Below are positions 41,121 to 50,510 of a stretch of DNA of 64,000 nt, piece by piece. The translations under genes were made by a program, and so were the position numbers. This stretch comes from Methylobacterium sp. 2A (GTDB lineage: Bacteria; Pseudomonadota; Alphaproteobacteria; Rhizobiales; Beijerinckiaceae). The stretch is taken from positions 62,001 to 126,000 of the forward strand of contig NZ_VUOK01000010.1 of assembly GCF_009806555.1 (NCBI RefSeq), in the 5' to 3' direction. The notes under the pieces are model-generated. The model did no database searches. It had not been told where the DNA came from and worked only from the letters and a program-made list of their open reading frames with translations. Position 1 is the first letter of the stretch, and each line of letters begins with the position of its first letter.

Positions 41121-41536
41121 CGCAAGCGCATCCGACCAGCGGCGCAGAGCCCGAAGTCGATTGCCCGGTGAGCCTCGAAGTCCTGGGCTCCGTCTACCGC
41201 GCCGACGAGTTCGACCTGCCGCTGATCCTGGAGCAGATCCCGCCGCTGAAGCGCGCTCAGCTCGCCACCTACCTCTACGGCAAGAGCCACATGCACAAGC
41301 TCGGCCTGAAGGTCGCCCGCTCCTGCGAGCGCGACGACCTCATCAAGGTCGCGGGCGAGATCGGCTCCGTGATCCACGGGCAGGCGCATCTGAAGCCGTC
41401 GCGGCCGGCGCCGGAGGCCGCCCCGCCGCTGCGGGCCAAGACCCCGCCCGGCCAGAAGAAGGTGAGCCTCGCCGGCGCGGCCGCGAAGCCCGCAATCAGC
41501 CTCGGCGGCTCGGCCAAGGTCCGCAACTTCGACTGA
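41117..41536 (+). CDS. conserved hypothetical cytosolic protein
   Basis: The 139-residue protein has a compact N-terminal half (SLEVLGSVYRADEFDLPLIL, RAQLATYLYGKSHMHKLGLK) and a disordered, basic C-terminal tail. No enzymatic motif or membrane segment. It overlaps the exported protein gene by four bases and lies 94 bases upstream of guaA. The function is unknown. Confidence 0.6.
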   Translation: MTQAHPTSGAEPEVDCPVSLEVLGSVYRADEFDLPLILEQIPPLKRAQLATYLYGKSHMHKLGLKVARSCERDDLIKVAGEIGSVIHGQAHLKPSRPAPEAAPPLRAKTPPGQKKVSLAGAAAKPAISLGGSAKVRNFD

Positions 41537-41630
41537 GCGAGCGCGTCTGGCGCGCGCCTTGCGCGGCGATCCCCAGCCCACGGCCGGGTTGCGCGTTGCG
41601 CGCGCCCCGGGCTTCGGATAATCGCCCGCG

Positions 41631-43187
41631 ATGAACACCGACCACGACAAGATCCTGATCGTCGATTTCGGCTCTCAGGTGACGCAGCTCATCGCCCGCC
41701 GGGTGCGGGAGGAGGGCGTCTATTGCGAGATCGTGCCCTTCACGAAGGCCGAGGCCGCGTTCCGCGAGCAGAAGCCGAAGGGCGTGATCCTCTCCGGCGG
41801 CCCTGAATCGGTGACCGTCGAGGCCTCACCCCGGGCGCCGCAGCTGGTGTTCGAATCGGGCGTGCCGGTCTTCGGCATCTGCTACGGCCAGCAGACCATG
41901 GCGGCCCAGCTTGGCGGCGCCGTCGAGGGCGGGCACCACGCGGAGTTCGGCCGGGCCGAGGTCGAGGTCCTGGCCGATTGCCCGCTGTTCAAGGGCGTCT
42001 GGCACAAGGGCGAAAAATACCCGGTCTGGATGAGCCACGGCGATCGGGTCACCAAGCTGCCGGACGGCTTCACCACCGTGGCGATCTCCAAGAACGCGCC
42101 CTTCGCGGCGGTGGCCGACGCGGCGCGCAACTACTACGCGGTGCAGTTCCACCCGGAGGTGGCGCACACGCCCCATGGCGCCCTGCTGATCCGCAACTTC
42201 GTGCGCGACATCGCGGGCTGCTCGGGCGACTGGACCATGGGCGCCTACCGCGAGGAGGCGATCGCCAAGATCCGGGAGCAGGTCGGCTCCGAGAAGGTGA
42301 TCTGCGGCCTGTCGGGCGGCGTCGATTCGGCCGTGGCGGCGGTGCTGATCCACGAGGCGATCGGCGACCAGCTCACCTGCGTGTTCGTGGATCACGGCCT
42401 CCTGCGCCTCGGCGAGGCCGAGCAGGTCGTGGCTTTGTTCCGCGACCACTACAACATCCCGCTGGTCCACGTGGAAGCATCGGGGATGTTTTTGGCGGCG
42501 CTGGAGGGCGTCTCTGACCCGGAAGTCAAAAGAAAAACGATCGGCCGCCTGTTCATCGACGTGTTCGAGGCCGAGTCGAAGAAGATCGGCGGCGCGAAAT
42601 TCCTGGCGCAGGGTACGCTCTACCCCGACGTGATCGAGAGCGTGTCGTTCACGGGCGGCCCGTCCGTGACGATCAAGAGCCACCACAATGTCGGCGGCTT
42701 GCCCGAGCGCATGAACATGAAGCTCGTGGAGCCCCTGCGCGAGCTGTTCAAGGACGAGGTCCGGGTCCTCGGCAAGGAGCTCGGCCTGCCCGAGGGCTTC
42801 GTCGGCCGCCATCCGTTCCCCGGCCCGGGGCTCGCGATCCGCTGCCCCGGCACGATCACCGCCGAAAAGCTGGAGGCCCTGCGCAAGGCCGATGCGATCT
42901 ACCTCGACGAGATCCGGCAGGCCGGGCTCTACGACACGATCTGGCAGGCTTTCGCGGTGATCCTGCCGGTGAAGACGGTCGGCGTGATGGGTGACGGGCG
43001 CACCTACGACCACGTCTGCGCCCTGCGCGCCGTCACCTCGGTGGACGGCATGACGGCGGATTTCTACCCGTTCGACATGGCGTTCCTCGGCCGGGTCGCG
43101 ACCCGGATCATCAACGAGGTGAAGGGCATCAACCGGGTGACCTACGACATCACCTCGAAGCCGCCGGGCACGATCGAGTGGGAGTGA
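41631..43187 (+). CDS. guaA: GMP synthase (glutamine-hydrolysing)
   Basis: The 518-residue protein has the full two-domain architecture: a class I glutamine amidotransferase (GICYGQQ with the catalytic Cys, QFHPEV with His-Glu), an ATP-pyrophosphatase domain with the P-loop SGGVDSAV, and the C-terminal dimerisation domain ending [18 protein letters not shown]. It converts XMP to GMP in purine synthesis. The last 71 bases at this locus (from 43120) recur 1,025 bases downstream, showing insertion of DNA behind the gene. Confidence 0.98.
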   Translation: MNTDHDKILIVDFGSQVTQLIARRVREEGVYCEIVPFTKAEAAFREQKPKGVILSGGPESVTVEASPRAPQLVFESGVPVFGICYGQQTMAAQLGGAVEGGHHAEFGRAEVEVLADCPLFKGVWHKGEKYPVWMSHGDRVTKLPDGFTTVAISKNAPFAAVADAARNYYAVQFHPEVAHTPHGALLIRNFVRDIAGCSGDWTMGAYREEAIAKIREQVGSEKVICGLSGGVDSAVAAVLIHEAIGDQLTCVFVDHGLLRLGEAEQVVALFRDHYNIPLVHVEASGMFLAALEGVSDPEVKRKTIGRLFIDVFEAESKKIGGAKFLAQGTLYPDVIESVSFTGGPSVTIKSHHNVGGLPERMNMKLVEPLRELFKDEVRVLGKELGLPEGFVGRHPFPGPGLAIRCPGTITAEKLEALRKADAIYLDEIRQAGLYDTIWQAFAVILPVKTVGVMGDGRTYDHVCALRAVTSVDGMTADFYPFDMAFLGRVATRIINEVKGINRVTYDITSKPPGTIEWE

Positions 43188-43190
43188 GGT
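43120..43190 (+). repeat. 71-bp direct repeat, copy 1 (guaA 3' end)
   Basis: Identical over 71 bases to 44145-44215. It covers the final guaA codons, stop and three bases more. The pair encloses a toxin-antitoxin module and gene fragments, as expected for an insertion that rebuilt or duplicated the end of its target gene. Confidence 0.9.
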
Positions 43191-43198
43191 TGCCCCGC

Positions 43199-43627
43199 TC
43201 AGGTCGGCTGACGGAGCGGGTTGAGGATCGGGACGCCAACGAAATCGCGCTCGTTATCGGTGACGACCACGCAGCCATGCGCTTCGGCGACCGCAGCGAT
43301 GATCGTATCCAGCGCGTTTCGCGGGCGACCACGCGCCTTGCCGTCAGCCATCATACGCGCCCAGATGAGCGCCGCAGCTTCATCGAAGGGCAGCACCCGG
43401 CCCGCGAAGAGCGCCTGCGGTCCTTCCGGGCCGGCGAACCACGTCTCGAGCAGGCGACGGCGCTGTCCGTCGGGCTTCTCCAGAACCCCGCGCCGGATCT
43501 CCGCTATTGTCAGGGCGGCGATATACAGGTCCGTGTCGGATTGCGCGGCCATCCATGTCAGGAGAGACGCAGAAGGCTTCGGCTTGATGACGTGGCTGAT
43601 GATGTTCGTGTCGAGCAGGAAGCGCAT
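43199..43627 (-). CDS. vapC: PIN-domain toxin (VapC family)
   Basis: The 142-residue protein is a PIN-domain ribonuclease: MRFLLDTNIISHVI with the first Asp, AALTIAEIRRG with Glu, and NALDTIIAAVAEAHGCVVVTDN with the third and fourth acidic residues. Such toxins cleave RNA, often initiator tRNA, until bound by an antitoxin. The start shares a base with the upstream gene's stop (TGATG), the usual antitoxin-toxin layout. It converges on guaA, 11 bases from its stop. Confidence 0.9.
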   Translation of the reverse strand: MRFLLDTNIISHVIKPKPSASLLTWMAAQSDTDLYIAALTIAEIRRGVLEKPDGQRRRLLETWFAGPEGPQALFAGRVLPFDEAAALIWARMMADGKARGRPRNALDTIIAAVAEAHGCVVVTDNERDFVGVPILNPLRQPT

Positions 43628-43908
43628 CAGAGGTCGGGCACAGGCCGTTCGTCCCGCCCGCGCGTCAGGTCTAGGTCGGCTCCGACCAGGGGGGAACGCC
43701 GCAATGCGGCCAGGATGCCCCCCCTTGGACTTGGCTCGCCGGCGACGGAACGGCTGACTGTCGCACGCAACTCCGAGGCTTGCGGCGTATCCTCGGCCAG
43801 GAGCGTCGCGAGCGACTGTAACAGACCGCGGTCCGTATCGCGGCCTACAACTGCAAAGCGCACCAGCCCGCGTGCGCGGTGACTCCGGACAGGACGTTGC
43901 TGAGCCAT
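43627..43908 (-). CDS. probable antitoxin of the PIN toxin
   Basis: The 93-residue frame overlaps the toxin start by one base. Its C-terminal part (LAALRRSPLVGADLDL then an acidic/basic tail ending PVPDL) looks like the toxin-wrapping tail of VapB-type antitoxins. The N-terminal part (RFAVVGRDTDRGLLQSLATL) is not a DNA-binding fold that I recognise, and gene fragments lie just upstream, so the start may be altered. The assignment rests on position and tail. Confidence 0.55.
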   Translation of the reverse strand: MAQQRPVRSHRARGLVRFAVVGRDTDRGLLQSLATLLAEDTPQASELRATVSRSVAGEPSPRGGILAALRRSPLVGADLDLTRGRDERPVPDL

Positions 43909-43956
43909 GCTTGTGGCAACCTCCCACGCGGATTGGTTTCGCCGGTCAGCATAGCG

Positions 43957-44016
43957 TTAGGGCCCGCGCAGAGCCGGTTCAAGCGCCTTCAGCACGGGCC
44001 GTTCGGGCGCGAGCTG
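43957..44016 (-). pseudogene. fragment of the SGNH hydrolase 3' end
   Basis: The minus strand reads LAPERPVLKALEPALRGP and a TAA stop. The intact hydrolase at 44979-45671 ends LAAYRPALKALEPALCGP, so 14 of 18 residues match. The fragment lies directly next to the guaA fragment, in the opposite orientation. It shows that the insertion behind guaA also involved DNA from the hydrolase end. Confidence 0.8.
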
Positions 44017-44213
44017 GACGAGATCCGGCAGGCCTTGGTCGTCATCCTGCCGGTGAAGACCGTGAGCGCGATGAGCGACCGCCGACTTCTACCCGTTCGA
44101 TATGACCTTCCTCGGCCGGGTCGCGACCCGGATCATCAACGCGATGAAGGGCATCAACCGGGTGACCTACGACATCACCTCGAAGCCGCCGGGCACGATC
44201 GAGTGGGAGTGAG
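44017..44213 (+). pseudogene. decayed second copy of the guaA 3' end
   Basis: The sequence matches the last part of guaA (from 42905 on) but lacks at least two internal stretches: after DEIRQA and between the VMGDGR-equivalent and the ADFYPF-equivalent regions. The last 115 bases are nearly identical, including the stop. It has no start and cannot make protein. It is the second half of the direct repeat around the toxin-antitoxin module. Confidence 0.9.
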
Positions 44214-44215
44214 GT
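44145..44215 (+). repeat. 71-bp direct repeat, copy 2
   Basis: Identical to 43120-43190, the true guaA end. See the guaA fragment at 44017-44213, of which this is the intact tip. Confidence 0.9.
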
Positions 44216-44230
44216 CTGGCGTTCCCGCTT

Positions 44231-44842
44231 CTACACCTCGTTGAGCAACAGGTTTGCGGCGATGGCCCACATGGTCAGCGCGATCGCGCCGTCCAGCACC
44301 CGCCACGCCGCTGGCTTCTCGAACAGCGGCCTCAGGATCGCGGCGCCGAACCCCAAGGCGAAGAAGAACGCCACCGAGGCCGTCGAGGCCCCCACGGTGA
44401 ACGCGGCCTCGTGGCCCGAGAACCGGGTCGACACCGACCCGATCAGGAGGACCGTGTCCAGATAGACATGCGGATTGAGCCACGTCAGCGCCAAACAGAC
44501 GGTCAGGGTCTGCCGAAGCCCGACGGTCGCGGTCGCGGATGGAACGAGCGCGGCCTCCTCCGAAGCGAAAGCTGCGCGCAGGCTTCGCAGGCCGTACCAG
44601 ATGAGAAACGCGGCCCCGGCCCAGACCATCGCGGGTCTCAGCCATGGGGCGGCGGCGATAACGCTGCGGAATCCCGTCACTCCGAGACCGATCAGGACCG
44701 CATCGGAGACGGCGCAGGTGGCGCAGACGGCCGCAACATGCTCGCCGCGCAGACCCTGACGGAGGACGAAGGCGTTCTGAGCCCCGATTGCGAGGATCAG
44801 GCTCAGGCCGAGCGAGAACCCCGCCAGACACGCTTCGAGCAA
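44231..44842 (-). CDS. LysE/ArgO-type amino-acid exporter
   Basis: The 203-residue protein has six hydrophobic segments and the LysE family start GLSLILAIGAQNAFVLRQGLRG (in part), followed by CAVSDAVLIGLGVTGF and LTWLNPHVYLDTVLLIGS. Family members export lysine or arginine. The exact substrate is not shown. A LysG/ArgP-type regulator, often divergent to such genes, is not seen here. Confidence 0.9.
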   Translation of the reverse strand: MLEACLAGFSLGLSLILAIGAQNAFVLRQGLRGEHVAAVCATCAVSDAVLIGLGVTGFRSVIAAAPWLRPAMVWAGAAFLIWYGLRSLRAAFASEEAALVPSATATVGLRQTLTVCLALTWLNPHVYLDTVLLIGSVSTRFSGHEAAFTVGASTASVAFFFALGFGAAILRPLFEKPAAWRVLDGAIALTMWAIAANLLLNEV

Positions 44843-44978
44843 GCCTCTCGCTCCTCACAAGACCCTTCGACGGCGACCTCAGCCAAGCCGGCTCGGCGCG
44901 CCCCACATGAACATGGGCAACAGCCAAGCTGAGACTTGAACGGGACCGTGTTCGACCATCACGCCGCGCTGCCGCCGA

Positions 44979-45671
44979 TCACGGCCCGCAAAGCGCTGGT
45001 TCGAGCGCCTTCAGCGCCGGCCTGTAGGCCGCGAGATGGAGGCCGTCCCGCATGGCGCCCGGCTTGGCGTAGCCGGTGTCGCCGTCGCGCAAGGCCGCGA
45101 ACGGGTCGGTGAAGGTGCAGCCGAGCCGCCCGCAAAGAGCGTGCAGGCGCCCCGAGTAATCTGCAACCGCAGCGGCATCGACCAGCCTCCCGAGCTCGCG
45201 CCCGACCGGGGGGAGGGCGGTGACCACCACCCGCGGCGCGAGGCCCTGCAGGCGCCGCACGATGATCTCCGCGGCAGCCTCGAACCGTGCGGCCGGCTCG
45301 GCGGAGCGCGGCTTGTTCTTGATGAGGATGTCGTTGGTCCCGATCGTCAGCGCAGCGATGCGGGGATGCGTCTTGAAGCTCAGCTGCGCGAGGTGGTCCG
45401 CGTAGGCCGCCGCCGTCGAGCCGCTCACGCCGCCATTGACCAGCGGCGATCCGCAGACCTCCTGTCCGCCGGGGTGCAACTCGACCTGCGAGTCCCCGCC
45501 GTAGAAGACGTATTGCGCCGGGGCCTCGTCGAGACTCACCTGGATCGCGATGAGGCGCATGACCGCGTAGGCGCGCGCATCGGCGGCCGGCCTGTGCAGG
45601 CGCCAGCCCGCGTAGCCGCCGAGGGCGAGCAACCCGATCCCGCCGACGATCAGGAGCGCGAGACGCCTCAC
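44979..45671 (-). CDS. membrane-anchored SGNH/GDSL hydrolase
   Basis: A GTG start overlapping the trmO stop (GTGA) gives 230 residues. Residues 2-24 form an N-terminal membrane anchor. The periplasmic SGNH domain keeps block I as GGDSQVEL (Ser nucleophile), block II Gly in NGGVSGST, GTNDIL with the oxyanion Asn and DGLHLAAY with Asp-His. It probably removes acyl groups from an envelope polymer or lipid. Its 3' end also exists as a fragment at 43957-44016. Confidence 0.82.
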   Translation of the reverse strand: MRRLALLIVGGIGLLALGGYAGWRLHRPAADARAYAVMRLIAIQVSLDEAPAQYVFYGGDSQVELHPGGQEVCGSPLVNGGVSGSTAAAYADHLAQLSFKTHPRIAALTIGTNDILIKNKPRSAEPAARFEAAAEIIVRRLQGLAPRVVVTALPPVGRELGRLVDAAAVADYSGRLHALCGRLGCTFTDPFAALRDGDTGYAKPGAMRDGLHLAAYRPALKALEPALCGP

Positions 45672-46165
45672 GGCTCGGCGCCGGCCCGATCGACCCGCGC
45701 ACCCGGCCGGGAATCCGTCGAGGCGTAGTAGGGCTTGATGTCGAGGAGCGGCGTGCCGTCGATGCAGTCGAGGCCGCGCACCCGCAGCACGGCGCCCTCT
45801 CGCCCGAGCAGGTCCACCACCGAGAGGGCGATCGGATTGGGCCGCGCCGGCGAGCGCAGCGAGAAGGTGCCGCGTGGCCCGTCGGCGTGGCGCGGCTGCT
45901 GGACCACGAGGCCCCGGGTCGCCCGATCCATCCAGTAGAGCAGGATCAGGTGCGTGCAGCCCGTGATGGTGCGCAGGCCCGGGACGTAGGGCGCGTCCAC
46001 CTCCACGGTACAGAGTGCGTCGGTCTGAAGCCCGTTCTTCGGGCATTCGGAGCGCGCCTGCCAGGGGGTGCGCAGCCGGCCGATGAAATGGAGACCCGCA
46101 TCGAACGTTGCGGGCAGGCTCGCCATCTCCTCGCCGGGACGGATCCCGAACTCGTCCGCGCTCAT
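45668..46165 (-). CDS. trmO: tRNA (N6-threonylcarbamoyladenosine37-N6)-methyltransferase TrmO
   Basis: The ATG at 46165 (MSADEFGIRPGEEMASL) gives 165 residues of the TsaA/TrmO family: HFIGRLRTPW, TGCTHLILLYWMDRA, SLRSPARPNPIALSVVDLL and DCIDGTPLLDIKPY are all signatures. The enzyme uses SAM to methylate t6A37 in certain tRNAs. It overlaps the SGNH hydrolase gene by four bases. The frame extends 38 codons upstream with no family resemblance. Confidence 0.9.
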   Translation of the reverse strand: MSADEFGIRPGEEMASLPATFDAGLHFIGRLRTPWQARSECPKNGLQTDALCTVEVDAPYVPGLRTITGCTHLILLYWMDRATRGLVVQQPRHADGPRGTFSLRSPARPNPIALSVVDLLGREGAVLRVRGLDCIDGTPLLDIKPYYASTDSRPGARVDRAGAEP

Positions 46166-46277
46166 ACGACCTCGCTCTGCCTCCGGGGCTTCTCGGCCAA
46201 GCCCCCGCCGCCCGCAAGCCCGGATCTCGCGCCGACGTGGCCGGAGGTGTAGAGCCGGCGCCTGGACCGGAGGCGAC

Positions 46278-47771
46278 ATGATCGAGCGGGAATTGCGGCC
46301 GATGCAGGCGGTGGCGGATGCCGGGACCGCAATCGACCGTCTGGTCGAGCTCTATGATGGTGCGGTCGGCGCGCTGCGGCAGGCCCTGGAGCGCTACCTC
46401 GCCGGCGGTCCGCCCCCGGACGCCACCGAGCGCCTCGCCTTCCGCTACCCCGAATTGCGGATCAGCTACCGCCCGGACGGTCCGCTGCCCCGGGTGCGGC
46501 GCGCCACCGCGAAGCTCCAGGCGGCCGGCACCTACGCGACCACGATCACGCACCCCGCCGTCTTCCGGCACTACCTGACCCGTCAGTTGGAGCCGTTGAT
46601 TGCCGATTACGGGATCTCCATCGAGGTGGGCCTCAGCGCGCAGGAGATCCCCTATCCCTACGTGCTGGAGGCGGGGCTCGACGCCCGCGGGCGCGCCGTC
46701 GACGGCGCGGACCTCGCCACCTACTTCCCGGTGCCGCTCCTCTCGCTCGTCGGCGACGAGATCGCGGACGGCACCTTCGACCAAGTGGCGGGCGAGCCGC
46801 TGCCGCTGGCGCTGTTCGACGCGGTGCGGGTCGATTATTCGTTGCGGCGGCTCGTCCACTACACGGGCTGCGACTGGCGCGAGGTCCAGCCCTGGATCCT
46901 GCTGACCAACTATCACCGCTACGTCGATCAGTTCGTCCGCCACGGGCTTGAGCGGCTGGCCTCCGGCGCGGAGGGGTTCGAGCGCTTGGTCCTGCCGGGG
47001 GGCGTGTCCGTGTCCCGGGCCGAGGCCGCGCAGGCCGACCCGGCAACGGTCATCGCCGCCTCGCCCTGGCACAAGCATCAGATGCCGGCCTACCACCTCG
47101 TCGCCCGGGGCGCCGACGGCACCCATCAGGGCACGACCCTGGTCAATATCGGCGTCGGCCCCTCGAACGCGAAGACGATCACCGATCACCTCGCGGTGCT
47201 GCGCCCCGATTGCTGGCTGATGGTCGGCCATTGCGGCGGCCTGCGGCAGTCGCAGACGATCGGCGATTACGTCCTGGCCCACGCCTATCTGCGCCGCGAC
47301 CGCATCCTCGACGAGCTGGTCCCGCCGGACGTACCGGTGCCGGCGCTGGCCGAGGTGCAGGTCGCGCTGCAGAACGCGGCCGCCGCCGTGACCGGCGAGC
47401 AGGCCGAGGCTCTGAAGCGCCGCCTGCGCACCGGCACGGTGGTCACCTACGACGACCGCAATTGGGAATTGCGGTTCAGCCAGGAGCGGCGGCGAATCAA
47501 CCAGTCCCGCGCCGTCGCGGTCGACATGGAGAGCGGCACCGTCGCGGCCCAGGGTTTCCGCCTGCGCGTGCCTTACGGCGCGCTGCTCTGCGTGTCGGAC
47601 AAGCCGCTCCACGGCGAGATCAAGCTGCCGGGCGCCGCCAACGCCTTCTACGACCGGGCCGTCTCGGAGCACCTGCAGGTCGGTCTGGCGGCCCTCGACG
47701 TCCTGCGCGCCGACCGGCACGGGTTGCACTCGCGCAAGCTGCGCAGCTTCGATGAGCCGCCCTTCCGTTGA
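46278..47771 (+). CDS. amn: AMP nucleosidase
   Basis: The 497-residue protein has the N-terminal Amn domain and a C-terminal nucleoside-phosphorylase-type domain: ASPWHKHQMPAYHL, VNIGVGPSNAKTITDHLAVLRP (in part) and MVGHCGGLRQSQ, then VAVDMESGTVAAQG with the catalytic acidic residues. It splits AMP to adenine and ribose 5-phosphate and helps control the adenylate pool. GGAGG precedes the ATG. It is divergent from trmO. Confidence 0.95.
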   Translation: MIERELRPMQAVADAGTAIDRLVELYDGAVGALRQALERYLAGGPPPDATERLAFRYPELRISYRPDGPLPRVRRATAKLQAAGTYATTITHPAVFRHYLTRQLEPLIADYGISIEVGLSAQEIPYPYVLEAGLDARGRAVDGADLATYFPVPLLSLVGDEIADGTFDQVAGEPLPLALFDAVRVDYSLRRLVHYTGCDWREVQPWILLTNYHRYVDQFVRHGLERLASGAEGFERLVLPGGVSVSRAEAAQADPATVIAASPWHKHQMPAYHLVARGADGTHQGTTLVNIGVGPSNAKTITDHLAVLRPDCWLMVGHCGGLRQSQTIGDYVLAHAYLRRDRILDELVPPDVPVPALAEVQVALQNAAAAVTGEQAEALKRRLRTGTVVTYDDRNWELRFSQERRRINQSRAVAVDMESGTVAAQGFRLRVPYGALLCVSDKPLHGEIKLPGAANAFYDRAVSEHLQVGLAALDVLRADRHGLHSRKLRSFDEPPFR

Positions 47772-47930
47772 TCAGGGCATGCGGCGGCTCACCGCCGAGC
47801 TTTCGCGGAACTGTGCCCCGCATCCATGCCAGCGACCGAAAGACACGCGTGGGTGAATACTCAAGCTTGGATACGCCTGAGTTCCGCGGTGTTGGACGAA
47901 CAGCGACTTATCGACTTGCTGGATTGTCCA

Positions 47931-48458
47931 ATGACGCGTCTCACACTGGCATCGACCGCTCTGCTGGCAGCGGTGGCTCTTAACCCGGCTGGCGCGGATG
48001 CGCGCGGCTTCGGCGGCGGCGGGTTTCACGGCGGCGGCTTCGGCGGCGGCTTTCATGGCGGGGGCTTCCACGGCGGCGGTCTCGGCGGCGCCGGCGTCGG
48101 TGGCGCCCGCGTGGGCGGGCTGGGTGGCGGCTTCCGCGGCGCGGGCCTCGGCGGGACCGGGGTGACTGGTGCCGGCGTCGGAAGCCTTCGGACCGGCGGG
48201 TTCGGCAATGCCGGCCGGGTCGGAACTCTTGGAACGCGTGGTGTCATCGGAAACCGCGGCCTCGCCGGCCGCGGCTTCGCGGGTCGCCGGTATGGCCATG
48301 GCTACGGGCGTGGCCTTGGCTATGGCCTCGCCGGTGTCGGCCTCGGGCTCGGCGTCGGGTACGGCCTCGGCGGGTTCGGCTATGACAGCTGCAGCTACGA
48401 TTACGGCTACGGTGCCTACGATCCGGCCTCTTGCGGCTATGACGGCTACGGCTACTGA
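47931..48458 (+). CDS. exported glycine-rich protein
   Basis: From the ATG at 47931 the 175-residue protein has a signal peptide (1-23, [19 protein letters not shown] at core), then a mature part made of GGG(F/L)(H/G)GGG-type repeats with a Gly/Arg/Tyr-rich end and a few Cys ([10 protein letters not shown]). This composition is typical of secreted or envelope low-complexity proteins. No enzymatic function is expected. A hairpin follows. Confidence 0.8.
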   Translation: MTRLTLASTALLAAVALNPAGADARGFGGGGFHGGGFGGGFHGGGFHGGGLGGAGVGGARVGGLGGGFRGAGLGGTGVTGAGVGSLRTGGFGNAGRVGTLGTRGVIGNRGLAGRGFAGRRYGHGYGRGLGYGLAGVGLGLGVGYGLGGFGYDSCSYDYGYGAYDPASCGYDGYGY

Positions 48459-48494
48459 GCCGCTCCAGCCTCCAACCACGACGATCGCATCTCG

Positions 48495-48521
48495 AAGCCC
48501 GACCGCCCCACGGTCGGGCTT
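48495..48521 (+). terminator. hairpin after the glycine-rich protein gene
   Basis: AAGCCCGACC (48495-48504) pairs perfectly with GGTCGGGCTT (48512-48521) over a 7-base loop, 36 bases after the stop codon. The second arm ends in TT but no longer T-run follows. Classical shape of an alphaproteobacterial terminator. Confidence 0.6.
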
Positions 48522-48667
48522 CCGCTTGTGGCAGGCCGCCGGCCGGCGTCCCGCAGAGACGGGGGTCCTTCGTCAGCCGCGAAGGCTCCGTCAAACAGTC
48601 CCGAATTGCGAACCGTTCCAGAAGAGCCAGGATGCAGCCTGGGCTGGGTTGGCGGCAGGAGGATCGC

Positions 48668-49969
48668 GTGAGCAGCGTTGCGACGGTCCCGGCAACCGCA
48701 GCCCTGCTCGTCCTATGCATGGGCCTATGGGCCACCGCCCTGCTTCCCGAGGTGGTGACGGCGCTCGCATTCTTCGGCCTGGCGATGCTCCTTGGCCTGG
48801 GCAGCGCCGGCACAGTCTTCTCCGGATTCTCGGCTTCGGCCTTCTGGCTGGTCCTGTCCGGGATGGTGGTCGGGCAGGGCATGACCCGCACGGGGCTCGG
48901 CGCCCGCATGGCCCGCGCCCTCGCGCTGCGCCTGTCGGGCTCCTACGCGCAGCTCATCGCCGGGCTCGTGACTTTGAGCTTCCTCATCGCCTTCGTGATG
49001 CCGTCCAATCTCGGGCGGATCGCCCTGATGATCCCGGTGACGCTGGCGCTCTGCGATGCGTTCGGGCTCGGCCCCGGCCGTCCCGGGCGGACCGGCGCCG
49101 TCCTGGCGGTGGGCGTCGCGACACCGGTCCTGTCCGCGGCGATCCTGCCCGCCAACGTGCCGAATCTCGTGATGGCCGGGTCCGCCGAACGTCTGCTCGG
49201 GCTCCACCTCTCCTATCTGTCGTACTTTCTCCTGCATGCGCCGGTTCTGGCCTTCGTCAAGGGCGTCATCCTGACGGCCCTGGTGGTGCGGCTCTTCCCG
49301 GATCGGCTGGCCGGAGGCACGCCCGCCTTGGAGCCGCTGCCGCCGATCTCGGCGGCCGAGCGACGCCTCGCGACGATCCTCGCCTGCACCCTCGCGCTCT
49401 GGATGACCGACAGCCTGCATGGGCTCGCGCCGGCCTGGATCGGCCTGGCGGCCGCGGTGACCTGCCTGCTGCCGCGCATCGGGGTGCTGCCGGCCGAGGC
49501 CTTCCAGCAGGTGAATCTGAGAACCTGCTTCTACATCGCGGCCCTGCTCGGCCTCGTGGCCCTCATCAACGAAACGGGGCTGGGCGAGCGCCTCGGGCAC
49601 CTGCTGCTCACCCTGGCGCCCCTGTCGCCCGATGCGCCGGCTCAGGACTTCGCCGTGCTCACCGGCATCGGCACGGTGCTGACGCTGCTCGTCACGGCCA
49701 ACGGTGCGCCGGCCCTCTACACGGCGCTGGCGGCCGAGATGACGCGGGCCAGCGGACTGTCACCGCTGGCGGTCGTCTCGCTCCAGGTGATCGGTTACTC
49801 GACGGTGTTCTTCCCGTACCAAGCGCCCCCGATCGTGTTCGCCAGCGAGCTCGGCGGTGTGCGCCTCCGGGACGCAACGCGCCTGACTCTGAGCTTCGGT
49901 CTGACCGGGCTCGTTGTGGCCGCGCCCCTCGACTACGCGTGGTGGAGGGTGCTCGGCCTCTTTAAGTGA
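48668..49969 (+). CDS. SLC13/DASS-type anion transporter
   Basis: A GTG at 48668 with AGGAGG five bases upstream is taken as start, giving 433 residues (the ATG at 48632 lacks such a site). The protein has about 11 membrane segments with two family-like halves: [20 protein letters not shown] and, later, [18 protein letters not shown]. The S-N-x and T-A-N-G motifs resemble the sodium/anion binding loops of divalent anion:sodium symporters. Substrate could be dicarboxylate, sulphate or phosphate. It lies just upstream of the sdh operon, which would suit a succinate carrier (inference). Confidence 0.75.
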   Translation: MSSVATVPATAALLVLCMGLWATALLPEVVTALAFFGLAMLLGLGSAGTVFSGFSASAFWLVLSGMVVGQGMTRTGLGARMARALALRLSGSYAQLIAGLVTLSFLIAFVMPSNLGRIALMIPVTLALCDAFGLGPGRPGRTGAVLAVGVATPVLSAAILPANVPNLVMAGSAERLLGLHLSYLSYFLLHAPVLAFVKGVILTALVVRLFPDRLAGGTPALEPLPPISAAERRLATILACTLALWMTDSLHGLAPAWIGLAAAVTCLLPRIGVLPAEAFQQVNLRTCFYIAALLGLVALINETGLGERLGHLLLTLAPLSPDAPAQDFAVLTGIGTVLTLLVTANGAPALYTALAAEMTRASGLSPLAVVSLQVIGYSTVFFPYQAPPIVFASELGGVRLRDATRLTLSFGLTGLVVAAPLDYAWWRVLGLFK

Positions 49970-50098
49970 CAGATTTCGACTTGTGTAGCCTGCCCGGGCA
50001 CATTGCGTCGCACCATGACGGATTGCGGCTTGCCCGCGCAGGCACTAGCGCTACCAGATTAGAGACGGTCCAGTTCGCAGCTGCGAGGCTTCAACCCG

Positions 50099-50500
50099 AT
50101 GGCACCCACCGCTCGCCCGACAGTGGCACAGCCGCTTTCGCCGCATCTCCAGATCTATCGCTGGACATGGACCATGGCGATGTCGGTATTCCACCGCATC
50201 ACCGGCACGGCTCTGTACGGCGGGACTGCCCTCGTCGCGATCTGGCTGCTCGCCCTGGCTTCCGGACCGGTCGCTTATTCTTACGTGGCCGGATTTTTCG
50301 GCTCCGTGATCGGGCGCCTGATCCTGTTCGTCTACACCTGGATCCTGATGCACCACATGCTCGGCGGTCTGCGCCACTTCGCGTGGGATTTCGGGATCGG
50401 CTTCGATCGGGAGAAGCGCCTCGCCATGTCCCGCCTCACCCTGATCGGGTCCGTGGCGCTCACCCTCGTCATCTGGGCTGTCGCCCTTCTGGTCCGCTGA
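50099..50500 (+). CDS. sdhC: succinate dehydrogenase cytochrome b556 subunit
   Basis: The 133-residue membrane subunit has the sdhC signatures RPLSPHLQIYRW-type start (here QPLSPHLQIYRW), SVFHRITGTAL and HHMLGGLRHFAWD, the last holding the haem ligand. Three membrane helices. It anchors succinate dehydrogenase and passes electrons to quinone. First gene of sdhC-D-A-(insertion)-B, with sdhD starting 11 bases on. Confidence 0.97.
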   Translation: MAPTARPTVAQPLSPHLQIYRWTWTMAMSVFHRITGTALYGGTALVAIWLLALASGPVAYSYVAGFFGSVIGRLILFVYTWILMHHMLGGLRHFAWDFGIGFDREKRLAMSRLTLIGSVALTLVIWAVALLVR

Positions 50501-50510
50501 GGAGGCCGCG

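Noticed and set aside
44979..47729. 916-codon minus-strand frame through the trmO and amn region.
   Set aside because: Only its last 230 codons (SGNH hydrolase) are real. The rest is antisense of amn and out of frame with trmO.
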